Source: Dipteronia dyeriana
Taxonomy: Eukaryota; Streptophyta; Magnoliopsida; Sapindales; Sapindaceae
Assembly: GCA_032871835.1 (NCBI GenBank)
Contig: CM065297.1
Span: forward strand, 2,482,501 to 2,546,500
DNA: 64,000 nucleotides
Direction: 5' to 3'
In this document: positions 20,978 to 32,102 of the stretch, piece by piece
Layout of the letters: every line of letters begins with the position of its first letter
Numbering within the stretch: position 1 is the first letter of the stretch
Notes under the pieces: generated by a model
What the model was told of the DNA's origin: nothing
What the model saw: only the letters and a program-made list of their open reading frames with translations
Databases searched by the model: none
Made by a program: the position numbers and the translations under genes

Positions 20978-22640
20978 TTATGAGGTGTTGTGCCCTACGT
21001 CCTTATGAAAGTCGTAATATTTATAACGATTTCTTTTGTCGACCAAGACCTTCATGGGAGCGGGCTTCGGTAACAAACCCTTTTCCCGAATAGAGAGGTA
21101 GATTGTTTCTCGAGATGCATTCAAGGGAGTGTAACGGTCGTATCCACTCTCATCGCGGGCTATAGGGGCCATTGTCTTGGGAGGTGGTAAAGATTGAGGA
21201 GGAGCCTGTTTATCTAAATACCTTTTTGGTCGGGGCTGAGGAAGAGGGAAACCGTATGTTGATTTATTGGGGGGTTTTTTCCGGTTATTTTGATCTTGCT
21301 AGGGTCTGGGACCTTCCTTCTTTTGTCATTTTTCAGCTCTCATGTCGTCATGCTTCATCTTGACCTTGAGCTGTTCATAGACCTTGATTTGTTCCAGAGC
21401 CCGATCATAGGCTTCCTGGTAGATTTTCGGAGGTCTCTTGGCAAAAGACCGAAATAGTTTTCCTGCCCACAAGTTTCTCCTAAAGTTGGCGAGGGTTTCT
21501 CTCTCGGTGAAGACCCCCATCTGGATGACCTCCTTGTGGAACCACTAGACATAAGCCTGGAGAGTTTCCCCTCTCTCATGGATTACGTGCTAAAGATGAA
21601 TCGGGTCCTTCAGTCAGAGCTTAACCCCCTGGAACTGTGAGTAGAAATCAGTTGATAATTTGGTGAAGGAATCTATGCTCCCAGCGGGTAGTTTCCTAAA
21701 CCAAGTCTTAGCATAATCCATGAGTGTGGTGGGGAGCATCCGACATATAGCGGCCCTGGTTGTGTTCTGGACCTCTATTTGTTGAACGAAACTCTCTAAG
21801 TGGCTCAGCGGATCTTCAGTCCCTGAGAACCTGTCGGTTGGCATTTTGAACTTAGGTGAGAGCTCTGCCTCCCGGATCCTTCTGGTGAAGGGGGCATTTA
21901 TCTCACTTAGAGTATCTTTCTTGTCCTCGTTGTACTTCCCTTTCTAAATCAATTGGACCTCTTTCTGTAGCTCTGCCAACTGGTCCCTTAGTCGCTTGCT
22001 TTCAGACTTTCTTGAGTCTATCTCAGATTCCTCACCATTAGATCCCTCTGATGAACTGGTGACCTCTACCCGGTTCCTTCTTCAGAGGTTGCTTGCTCGG
22101 GGGCTTTGCTGACTTTCTTCATTTCTACCCCGGGCTTCCCTCCTTGTAGTTGTTTGGTGGAAGAGCTTTTCCTTTCCCCGGGGAAGGACATCTACCGCGG
22201 ATTTGACTTGTCGTGGTTGGTAGCGTGGCAGCCCTTAGGGAATGTGGGGCATACGCCCTAGCCTATCCCGGATAGAGGTCGGGAGCCCTGCTCTGTTACG
22301 AGTTGATTCCCGAGGGGCTGGCCCTAGGCGATCAAATGCTGGTTGCCTAGCCCCAGGCTTGCTTGATTCCCCTTGATTGCAGAGACCCGTTTGTTGGATA
22401 GCTATACTCTCAGCGAGTAATCGAAGACGGACATTCTCTACAAAGGCCGCCACTTATTGGTCAAGCTCGACCTGGCTTCCCAGAGGGGGATCCAGAGCCC
22501 GCATAGTAGCCGTCTGGATGGGAATCTGGCTATGGAGCCCCGATTTTTTCCTTTTCCTCGGAACCTTTCGTGTTGATGTAACAGAACGTTGTCCCGAGGT
22601 GTCCTGCTGCCCTTGCGAGGAGCGGAGCTTAATGGTGATT
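20978..22640 (-). pseudogene. Tat-A gag (broken)
   Basis: From about 22640 downward are an N-terminal region without a usable ATG (the Tat-C start codon position reads ATC/ATA here), VENVRLRLLAESIAIQQTGL, a charged stretch, and the retrotransposon gag core at 21614-21844 (DRFSGTEDPLSHLESFVQQ, DYAKTWFRKLPAGSIDSFTK). Next is GVFTERETLANFRRNLWAGK at 21326-21520. The zinc-knuckle-like CHHC motif at about 21000 has its first Cys replaced by Tyr (YYDFHKDVGHNTS). Stops near 21613 and 22455, and others, break the frame. Gag would form the particle shell and bind RNA. Confidence 0.83.
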
Positions 22641-22688
22641 ATGAAATAAATAACTTTTTGAATGTAAAAAGATGGTGGTGTGAAAGGT

Positions 22689-22706
22689 TTCCCACAGACG
22701 GTGCCA
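22689..22706 (-). other. Tat-A primer-binding site
   Basis: The minus strand reads TGGCACCGTCTGTGGGAA, 5 nt inside the LTR. Tat-C and Tat-E read TGGCGCC at this position, so there is one change. Confidence 0.82.
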
Positions 22707-22711
22707 GAAAG

Positions 22712-23085
22712 TGTTGACGGGAAATTTACTCGAGATGAGAAATTTCTGTTAACACCCTCGAGACCACTACCATGAAAATAATGGCCAGGGTCGGTACCGT
22801 TGGTTCCCGACCTGTTTAAGAGAGAGACATGAGGTAATAACAGTAAATGTGAGCTCTATATTTGATATATTGCTTTAAGATACAAATAACTCTCTTATTT
22901 GCTCACAATCTCTCGGAGGTGTAGGGTGGTGGCACCTTGGTGCTTGTCGAATAGTGGAGATAAAGGTGACCGTGTTCTGTAATCAGAATTTAGGCACTCG
23001 TTCTATGTGTATGTCTGTTGTTTATAATTTTCTATCTCTGTCGTTCGTTCTTTTTTGTCTATCTCCTTCCCCTTGCTTGGCTTCA

Positions 23086-23179
<94 letters not shown>

Positions 23180-23207
23180 GTCATAGTAGGTTTTTAGTTT
23201 ATGTAGA
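22712..23207 (-). repeat. Tat-A 5' LTR, truncated
   Basis: It matches 14595-15000 from TGTTGACGGGAAATTTACTC onward, then stops at 23207 where the Tat-B LTR begins; about 600 bp of the outer part is missing. It holds a large dinucleotide expansion at 23087-23179 where the 3' LTR has only a short TA run. Confidence 0.88.
23087..23179. repeat. Compound (AC)33(AT)n microsatellite
   Basis: Thirty-three AC units (23087-23152) are followed by AT units to 23179, inside the Tat-A 5' LTR. Confidence 0.95.
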
Positions 23208-25384
23208 TGTTAACGGGGAAATTTGTTTAGGATGAGAAATCCCTATTAACGCCCTTGATACCACTACTGTGAAAATGGTGGCCGGGGTCGGTACCGTTGA
23301 TACCTGACCTAATCTTGTATGATTATGAAGGAGGGTGAAATCATAGGTAGGAGACAAGCCATCTCTCCCATGAGGTTCCCTTGCTGGTTCGAAGGGGATG
23401 ATAATGGACCTTGTTCCTCGGTCGGGGTCGGAGCCCGTCCTGGTACCCAGAGCCTGGTTGTGGAGCCCGATTGTTTCCTATAATACCCCGACCTCGATAG
23501 CAAGTAAGAAGGGGGGCTTATCTAGCTCCAGTGTCCGAAAGCTCGATTTCAACCATAGAGAGGATACAAGAGAGCTCTTCGACTCCCTTCAAATTGATCT
23601 GGGTGGTTTCTCTTCATCTTGGTGTGCAACTTTGGCGTATAGATGAGAGGATAAGAGTGTTAGGTCCAGCAAGGTAGGAATCTAGATTTGGTTCCTCTCA
23701 TGTAAGAAAGATTAGAGAGCTAGGTCCAATGAGGTCAGTTCCTAGCCCACATACATACATGCATAACAAAGTAGATAATAGGAAATACACAAGTCTTAAG
23801 TTGATGAAGGTGGACTGACCAAGGGGGGAAAAAGCATCACGAGTGATCACATGCTGAAAACCCTCAAGGCAGTTTCCGGAGGAAGGAGGAATACCCTTCC
23901 TTATGTATATATCAAAGAATGCTCCGGGGAGCTTACAAGGATGGTAAAGTAATACAACGTAGTTGCTCCGGAGAGCTTACAATGGTGGTCGAATTTAGAC
24001 CGATATTTTCCTGGTCGGGGTACCCATACAATGATGATGTAGAGAGAACTTTAACGAAGCATGTGTCTTCTGTTATTGATCGGAGCCCTCCTTAATATGC
24101 CTTTTACAGGCATATTTATACATGATGACCAACTTGGCGTGCAAGTCCGGGACTCTTTAATTAGCCTTTGTTTTTTTATCGAATATGATCTTTCTTTTAA
24201 TCTAGTTGATCGGCTTGTAGCTATTATATCGGAGAAGATATGATTTTTTCCTCTTCGGACTCTTCTTTCCTTGATAGGCATGATTTTCTGTTATAGTTGA
24301 CCCTCAATAATCTGTTGTGGAGGATATCTTGGAGAAAAAGGTAATTGTTTCCTCTTTGGATTCTTTCACTAATGATGACCATTAAAGAGTTGAATATTCT
24401 CTTATTAATGGTGTTGATCATGTCATTAACTGGGTTGACTGCCTCCATTAATGTGGTTGACCTCATTAATGTTACTTTAAATGTCATGGAAGTCAATCCT
24501 CTCTTCCTACGTTGCCGAAAGGAGAGCTCTAGTTCTGCATGTCACTTTAGAGAGGTACTTTATGGAGGTTACCCGAGGTGACATTTGATATTCCTTGAGA
24601 GCGAGGTACCCTAGGATCTAGTACACTGGCAGGATCCCCCGGGGACCTCTCGATTGTCACGGAGCTAGATGCTGGTTTTCTTATGGAGCTTGTACTAACC
24701 ATTTTAGAGGCGAAATATTCCATTGGTTTCCAACCTTTTAGTTGGGAGCTCGGTTTAGCTACATCGAGCTTTATCATGGAGCTTGACCTAATTATGCAGG
24801 CTTCCTAGCGGGGCAGCGGGCTTGGCTAGCAGGCCCTGGTAAGGTGTTTGCCATAAACAGGCGACCTTGGCTCACTTTTGGAAGGGTGGAGAGGTACGTT
24901 TGAGTACTACTCTTGCTACTTGATTCAACCATACCAGGATCTACAGTGGATCTTGGCGCTTTTGGTGACGATGAGGCTTTACGAGATTCTTCCTTTAATG
25001 CACAGACAGGTCGATATTATACCTCGACGAGGCAGGAGGGTATTTGCAAGACAAGTTCGGCACCTTGAAGGTCTCCTAGTGAAAGTAGAGATAGTAGCAT
25101 GCTCTAGGAGATGTCGGGGGACCCATGTCCTTTCACGTCGACCTAGCTTCTAGCTTTATCCTGGTATATGGAGCTTCACGCGGTTTCATCAGGCTTTATA
25201 TGGTAAGCCTGGACACATGCGAGATGCTCAGATGGTATGAGTGCCTTGCTCATGTAGGATTGCGTGGTAGCTCAACCTCGGGGACCTTGATACCCCGTCA
25301 TACAAGCCCGAAATTTGGACCCTTGCGGGAAGGCTGGGAAGTTAAAAATTCTTCTTTGGTTCCTAGCCAAATTTTCTATTAACA
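23208..25384 (-). repeat. Tat-B 3' LTR (2.2 kb type)
   Basis: The plus strand runs TGTTAACGGGGAAATTTG to AAATTTTCTATTAACA (2177 bp). Other copies are 29713-31725, 46841-48960 and, inverted, 53428-55621 and 52274-53427 plus 60500-61562. The first ~120 bp and last ~45 bp resemble the 1.1 kb Tat LTR; the middle is unrelated. Confidence 0.9.
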
Positions 25385-25402
25385 GAAGTCTCCTCTGACT
25401 TG
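25385..25402 (-). other. Tat-B polypurine tract
   Basis: The minus strand reads CAAGTCAGAGGAGACTTC next to the LTR, one base different from the GGGG form in Tat-C. Confidence 0.78.
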
Positions 25403-25679
25403 AACGCCGGTAAGTATTTGGGGTTGGAGTCTAGATCTTGTACTACATGAAGAATTTTGCTTGACCCTTTTTATTGGTAACCAGTATCGTTCCCAGTGAT
25501 TGGTTTAGAGAACCAGGGTACTATTCATTCCTGTAAAATAAATGAGCGTACTGCTCGATCATGTCGGATGAAGCTTCTGTGGTTAATATGGGTACCTAGA
25601 GTTTCTTTTCAAGGAATCACGGTAATTAGACGAGCTGGCGAAATGATTATTATAGGGATCTATGCCACCTAGATCCTTC

Positions 25680-26520
25680 CTAGCGGGGTTTGCCCGGCCA
25701 AGGCAGTAGGATGACCTTTTGGTTGTTCTGATCTCAGATCATTCTTGGGGGTCGTAGCCCGACCAAGGTATCATGAGCACTATCTAGCTATATCCTGGTA
25801 TCGAGATCTGAATGGCAACAATGCTCTTATACTCAGACCCTTCTTGGGGGTCGTAGCCCGATCAAGGCATCATGAGCGCTATCTAGCTATTTCCTGGTCT
25901 TTTGATCTGGATGGCAACTATGCTCTTACACTCAGACCCTTCTTGGGGGTCGTAGCCCGACCAAGGCATCAGGAGCGCTATCTAGCTATTTCCTGGTATC
26001 GAGATTTGGATGACAACAATGCTCTTATACTCAGACCTTTCTTGGGGGTCGTAGCCTGACCAAGGCATCATGAGTGCTATCTAGCTATTTCCTGGTCTTT
26101 TGATCAGGATGGTAACTATGCTCTTACACTCATACCCTTCTTGGGGATCGTAGCCCGACCAAGGCATCAGAAGCGCTATCTAGCTATTTCCTGGTATCGA
26201 GATCTGGATGGCAACAATGCTCTTATACTCAGACGCTTCTTGGGGGTCGTAGCCCGACCAAGGCATCAGGAGCGCTATCTAGCTATATCCTGGTATTTTG
26301 ATCCGGATGACAACTATGCTTTTACACTCGGATCCTTCTTGGGGGGAGGTCACCCGACTAAGGCATCAGTGGTGATGAGGGGGCTTCCTCGATCAATCCT
26401 TGGTCTCGAGATCTGGATGGCAACTATGCTCTTACACTCAGACCCTTTTTGGCTGGGGGTGGTGCCCGGTCGAGGCATCAGAGGTAGTGAGGGGGCTTCC
26501 CCGACCAGTCTCTGGACATA
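25680..26520 (-). repeat. 99-bp tandem array in Tat-B with alternating variants
   Basis: The motif TCGTAGCCCGACCAAGG recurs at 25752, 25851, 25950, 26049, 26148 and 26247, exactly 99 bp apart, with two more divergent units to 26520. Units alternate between one form (TATCGAGATCTGGATGGCAA then CAATGCTCTTATACTC) and another (CTTTTGATCTGGATGGCAAC then TATGCTCTTACACTC). The working period is therefore 198 bp. Confidence 0.92.
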
Positions 26521-28190
26521 AGGAGATCACTGTCGAAATACTATGGCGATCCTCCTGGAGGGATTAAATCAGCCAAGGGGATTAGGAGGGCTACCTTGCT
26601 CTCCTAGTCAAGATGATCATCCTGGAGGGATTCGATCCGGTCTAGGGCATCAAGAGTGCGGTGTAGCTCTCCTGGTAATGGTGATCCTCCTGGAAAGATT
26701 TGATTTGGTCTAGGGCATCGGGAGTGCGGGGTCACTCTCCTGGTGACGGTGATCACATGAGATCTACTACGGATACCGAAATCGAAAGAGATGCAAACTC
26801 ATGGCGAGCTAATGCGAAGTTGTATCAATGCATGATGGTGTCGGTTGATAACCAGTCTCGCTCTAGGAGTTTTTTAACGAGTAGAATCTCTTGAGATGAT
26901 CTGCATTATAAGTGTAGATAGTAGAATGGCTTTCCGTAAAAGACGCTTTTTATTACGAACTAGAGGAAATTGTCTCACGCTAGGGTCATCGCTCCTCACA
27001 CTAGAATACTGAGAAAATATTGAGCTTACAGTCCCCAAGTGATATAACCGGTTTGGAAGTCTGCTTGCGGTAGATGAGAGTCTTCAACAATCATAATAGA
27101 GCTCGAGACCCCACTGTGAATGAATCAGGACCTTTGGGTGATCCCCAAACGGATCGAGACCTCGATGGCTCACTAGGGTATTGGAAGGCCCCGTACAAAT
27201 GGAGAGGAGCCATCGATATGATAATCTCAGAGAGCAAGCTGGTGTTTGCTAAGGTCGAGCTCATGCCAGCCAAGGAGGATAGTTACTTCTTCAACCCACG
27301 ACCACAATGTGGGAGTGGTTTAAATTCTGCATGGCAGCTTCTCTACCTTGGGAACCAAGGACGCTTCTGTGTTGCTTGCTAGGTAGCTCGAGCTCTTCTT
27401 CCCTCTGACCTGATCATCATTGGAGGATGGATACCTTGAATAGATCACATAGAAAGTTGAGAGTTACCTGGGTCTGCTCTGACTGAAGCTGGAAATTATT
27501 GAGATGGTGGATATGCAGATGATGAGGAAGACTTGGTTCCCATTTCTGCTTTCATGTTTAGTCGTGTTAAGGTATGAACTACCTTGAAGTCCTCTGCTGC
27601 TGTAGATGCATGGGGGGCTTCAAATCTGCCTACCTTTCCATATGAATCTATCAAAGTAGAGGTCCAGATCGGTGTTACCAAGGTAGGAGAGGTAAGAGAG
27701 GTAAGAGAGATCTCGATTGATCCAACTGAGGAGATGGAGGTCAAGGCTGATTGAAGTTGATCCAACCAAGGTGATGAAAGCTGGCTCTAAAGTAGCAGTG
27801 TTAAGGGATGGTGACCCGTCCTTCAACCAAGCAATACGACTAAGGAGGAAGAAGCTGCTACTGTTGAGGAGACTAACCAAAGAGGTAGATCGGGACAAAG
27901 GTAGCTCGCAAGGGCGATGAATGGCCCTATACAAGTGGAGAGGAGACACCGGCCTAGTAACTGTCTGGAGACATGCTCGGAATTCTAGAAGTTTCCCACG
28001 ACGGAGAGAAGACTTTGGACCCCTCCGGGATGAGTGATGACTCACTTGAGTGTTGGATGACCTTATATGAATGGAGATGGGCTACCTGTCTAGTACCGGT
28101 CCAGTGGCATACTTGGGATTTCAACCAGCCACCAACAACTGAGGGAAAACTCTGGACCCTCCTGGAATGAACCAAGAATTTAGTGGTTCA
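26521..28190 (-). other. Tat-B internal non-coding region
   Basis: This stretch is shared with Tat-D (about 57700-58780, inverted), for example the block around 27590-27930. It holds no recognisable domain. Short open frames occur on both strands but are not supported by any motif. Confidence 0.6.
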
Positions 28191-29160
28191 CTTGGGCGTT
28201 GACCGGCCCTGTATAAGAAGTGAAGAGCCACTTGGCCTTACAGTGAGGCTGCTGCTCCAGAGGTTAGCTTAGGTATGTAGGAGGCCTTACCAAGAGTTGG
28301 AAATCTCTATGCTCTCTTCGATCAAATCAGGCTTCGATGGCTTGCTAGGGCGATGAATGACCTAGTACATATAGAGCGAAGCCATCGGTCTTGTAGCGGT
28401 GCTACTGCTCTAGAAGCTTGCTTAGGCACGTAGGTGGCCTTACCAAATGAGGGAAGCTTCTGAGACCTCCTCGATCGGATCGGACTTCAGTGGCTTGCTA
28501 GGGCGGTGAATGACCTGGTAAACATGAAGCCACCGGTATGGTACTGGTCCAGAAGCATGCTTGGGGTCTTTGGAGTCCTCTGTAATTGAAATGAAGCTCT
28601 GGACCATGCTGGAAAGAAATAGGTGCTCAGTGGCTCAATTGGGCGTTGACCGGCCCTGTATAAGAAGTGAAGAGCCACTTGGCTATACAGTGAGGCTGCT
28701 GCTCCAAAGGTTAGCTTAGGCATGTATGAGGCCTTACCAAGAGTGGGAAACCTCTTGGCTCTCCTCGATCAGATCGGGCTTCGGTGGCTTACTAGGGCGA
28801 TAAATGACCCGGTACATATAGAGCGAAGCCACCGATCTTGTAGCGGTGCTACTGTTCTAGAAGCTTGCTTAGGCACGTAGGTGGCCTTACCAAATGGAGG
28901 AAGCTTCTGAGACCTCCTCGATCGGATCTGGCTTCGGTGGCTTGCTAGGGCGGTGAATGACCTGGTAAACATGAAGCCACTTGTCTGGTACTGGTCCAGA
29001 AGCATGCTTGGGGTCTTTGGAGTCCCCTGTAATTGAAATGAAGCTCTAGACCATGCTGGAACGAAATAGGAACTCAGTGACTCAATTGGGCGTTGACCGG
29101 CCCGGTGCATGAGGCGTGGAACCACTAATCTTCTACTGGTCGTGCTTCTCTAGAAGCTAC
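28190..29160 (-). repeat. ~148-bp repeat array in Tat-B (trimer of ~447 bp)
   Basis: Landmark CAGTGAGGCTGCTGCTCC recurs at 28241 and 28688 (447 bp). Inside each period, three related ~148-bp segments can be aligned on the shared GGCTTGCTAGGGCGGTGAAT-type and TTAGGCATGTAGG / TTAGGCACGTAGG-type motifs. Confidence 0.8.
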
Positions 29161-29689
29161 ACAACTGAGTTGGCTTCTTAGATTCATGGGTCAGCCCGCT
29201 ACCTCTACCTAGGAGCTTCTGAATGGTGGATACAGTGACAAGAAGGGTCCCGTATGACCAGGTCCAAGTTCCACCGATCTACTGGATAAGAGGTCTACCG
29301 GTAGAAGAGCAAATCTTCTGTAAAGAAGCAGGAGAGGTGCAGTTCTACTGTATAGGAGCTCTCGATGTATCTGAATGGTTCAACTATATAGGAGATCTTC
29401 AAGTGGGGAGCTACTGTATTTTAGCTCCATGATTATCTGAGCAGGTTCACTTCATAGGAGTAGTATAATGATCTGGTTCAACCAGGAATCCCACGTACCA
29501 TATTTACTCCACAATGAACGAAACTAGTTAAATGATAGAATGAGCAACACATGCGATGCATAGGCGATATAGACAAGTATGGAGAAAAGACATTGTATAA
29601 AGTAAATGATATTCCATGAATAATGAATCTGTTACGTCGATAGTATAATGATACTCATGTAGAGACATAGAGGATTTCAAAAAGGGTCT

Positions 29690-29707
29690 GGCCCACAGAC
29701 GTTGCCA
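29690..29707 (-). other. Tat-B primer-binding site (degenerate)
   Basis: The minus strand reads TGGCAACGTCTGTGGGCC, 5 nt inside the 5' LTR, with changes from TGGCGCCGTCTGTGGG. Confidence 0.72.
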
Positions 29708-29712
29708 GAAAA

Positions 29713-31725
29713 TGTGAAATCCCTATTATCGCCCTCGAGATCACTACCATAAAAGTGGTGGCCGGGGTCGGTACCGTTGATACCTGGCGTGATCTTGTAT
29801 GAATATGAAGGAGGATGAAATCGTAGGTAGGAGACAAGCCATCCCGCCCGTCGGGCTTCGTGTTTCTAAAGTAGAGCTGGGGAGATCGAGGTTCCCTTGC
29901 TGGTGCGAAGAGGATGATCCTAGACCTTGTTCCTCGGTCGAGGTCAGAGGCCATCCTAGTACCCAGAGCCTGGTTCTGGAGCCCAATTGCTTTCTGTAAT
30001 ACCCCGACCTCGATAACAAGTAAGAAAGAGGGCTTATCTAGCTCCAGTGTCGGATAGCTCGATTTCTCCCGTAGAGAGGATACATGAGAGCTCATAGACT
30101 CCATTCGAACTGATCTTGGCGGTTTCTTTTCATCTTGGTGTGCGACTTTGGCATATAGATGAGAGGATAAGAGCGTTAGGTCTAGCGGGGTAGGAATCTA
30201 GATTCGATTCCTCTCATGTAAGAAAGATTAGAGAGCTAGGTCCAATGAGGTCTGTTCCTACCCCACATACACACATGCGTAACACAGTAGATAATAGGAA
30301 ATACACGAGTCTTAAGTAGATGGAGGTGGGCTGACTAAGAGGGGAAAAAGAACCCCAAGGCAGTATCCGGAGGAAAGAGGAATACCCTTCCTTATGTATA
30401 TATCAAAGAATGCTCCAGGGAGCTTACAAGGATGGTGAAGTAATACAACGTAGTTGCTCCGAAGAGCTTACAATGACGGTCGAATGTAGATCGATATTTT
30501 CCCGGTCGGGGTACCCATACAATGATGATATAGAGAGAACTTTAACGAAGCATGTGTCTTCTGTTATTGATCGGAGCCCGCCTCAATATGCCTTTTACAG
30601 GCATATTTATACATGATGACCACCTTTGCGTGCAAGTCCGGGACTCTTCAATTAATCATTGTTTTCTTTTCAAATATGATCCTTCACTAATGATGGCCAT
30701 TAAAGAGTTGAATATTCTCTTATTAATGGTATTGATCATGTCATTAACTGGGTTGACTGCCTCCATTAATGTGGTTGATCTCATTAATGGTACTTTAAAT
30801 GTCATGGAAGTCAATCCTCTCTTCCTATGTTGCCGAGAGGAGAGCTCTAGTTCTGTATGTCACTTTGGAGAGGTACTTCATGGAGGTTACCTGAGGTGGA
30901 ATTTGATATTCCTTGAGGGCGAGGTACCTTAGGATCCAGTACACTGGCGGGATCCCCCAGGGACCTCTGGATTTTCACGGAGCTAGATGCTGGTTTTCCC
31001 ATGGAGCTTGTGCTAACCATTTTAGAGGCGAAATATCCCATTGGGTTCCAACCTTGTAGTTGGGAGCTCGGTTTAGCTACGTCGAGCTTTATCATGGAGC
31101 TTGACCTAATTATACAGGCTTCCTAACGGGGTAGTGGGCTGGCTAGCAGGCCCTGGTAAGGTGTTTGCCATAAACAGACGACTTTGGCTCGCTTCTGGAA
31201 AGGTGGAAAGGTACGCTCGAGTACTGCTCTTACTACTTGATTCAACCATACCAGGATCTATAGTGGATCTTGGCGCTTTTGGTGACGATGAGGCTTTACG
31301 GACTTCTTCCTTTAATGCTCAAACAGGTCGAGATTATACATCGACGAGGTAGGAGGGCCTTTGCAAGACAAGTTCGTCACCTTGAAGGTCTTCTAATGAA
31401 AGTAGAGATAGTAGCAAGCTCTAGGACAGTGTCACGAGATACCTTGATGTCGGGGGACCCAGGTCCTTTCACGTCGACCTAGCTTCGGGCTTTATCCTGG
31501 TATAAGGAACTTCACGCGGTTTCGTCAGGCTTTATTTGGTAAGCCTGGAAACGTGCGAGATGCTTAGATGGTATGGGCGGCCTCGCCTTGCTCCTGTAGG
31601 ATCGCGTGGTAGCTCGACCTCGGGGACCTTGATACCCCGTCATACAATCCCGAATTTAGACCCTTACGGGTAGGCTGGAAAGTGAATAATTCTTCTTTGG
31701 TCCAAGCCAAATTTTGCTATCAACA
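29713..31725 (-). repeat. Tat-B 5' LTR
   Basis: 2013 bp, matching 23208-25384. Its inner edge has lost about 25 bp: it starts TGTGAAATCCCTATT where the other copy reads TGTTAACGGGG...GAAATCCC. It also has a deletion around 30670 compared with 24190-24360. The outer end ...GCTATCAACA abuts AT-rich DNA. Confidence 0.88.
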
Positions 31726-32102
31726 AATATAATAATATATTATATATTATTATATATACTAATAAAATATCATATATTATATATATTATATATTTATATA
31801 AGATATATATGTAATAATATATATAATATATGATATTTTATTATTATATATAATAATATATAATATATTATTATATATATATAATTTATATATAGTATAA
31901 AAATATAATATAATATAATATAAAAAATATAATAATATTTAATATATAAACTATAATATATTATAATTAAATATGTTTTATATATTATTATAATATATAC
32001 AGTTTTATTTTTATTATATAATATTTATAATTTAAGAGTTTAGTTTTAATTAATTCATTTTTTGATATGTTTTTTTGAATTAATTTTTGATGTGTTACTT
32101 TT
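31726..32102. repeat. AT-rich low-complexity DNA, right part
   Basis: TA-dominated DNA resembling 14160-14594. It includes the left CTTTT target copy (32098-32102) of the solo LTR. Confidence 0.75.

Larger units (their letters stand above)
14595..23207 (-). mobile_element. Tat-A: internally deleted Ty3/Gypsy Tat-lineage retrotransposon
   Basis: Minus-strand element with 3' LTR (14595-15697), polypurine tract, antisense gene, 99-bp repeats, a gag-protease remnant joined directly to the integrase C-terminus, primer-binding site and a truncated 5' LTR (22712-23207). Compared with Tat-C it lacks RT, both RNase H domains and the integrase catalytic core. The left flank is TATAT (14590-14594). The right end is cut where Tat-B starts, so a target duplication cannot be checked. 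The lineage call rests on near-identical protein segments in Tat-C, which has the diagnostic dual RNase H. Confidence 0.87.
23208..31725 (-). mobile_element. Tat-B: non-coding LARD-like Tat retrotransposon
   Basis: Minus-strand element of 8.5 kb. It has 3' LTR 23208-25384, polypurine tract, an internal region of 4.3 kb and a degenerate primer-binding site. Its 5' LTR is 29713-31725. I found no gag, protease, RT, RNase H or integrase signature in either strand of the internal region. It is instead filled with 99-bp and ~148-bp tandem repeats. LTR ends, PPT and PBS match those of the coding Tat elements. Flanks are GTAGA on the left and AATAT on the right, so no target duplication is seen. The combination of long LTRs and a large non-coding interior fits the LARD description. 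Confidence 0.83.

Noticed and set aside
22954..23235. Frame containing a long run of Thr-His and Tyr-Ile repeats.
   Set aside because: It is the AC/AT microsatellite in the Tat-A LTR, not a protein.
25680..26340. Regularly spaced repeats considered as a CRISPR array.
   Set aside because: Units are 99 bp with no distinct repeat-spacer structure, the DNA is plant, and homologous arrays lie inside retrotransposons.
25745..26521. Repetitive protein with ~33-residue units on the plus strand of Tat-B.
   Set aside because: A 99-bp period divisible by three automatically extends any stop-free frame. Kept as a low-interest finding, not as a gene.
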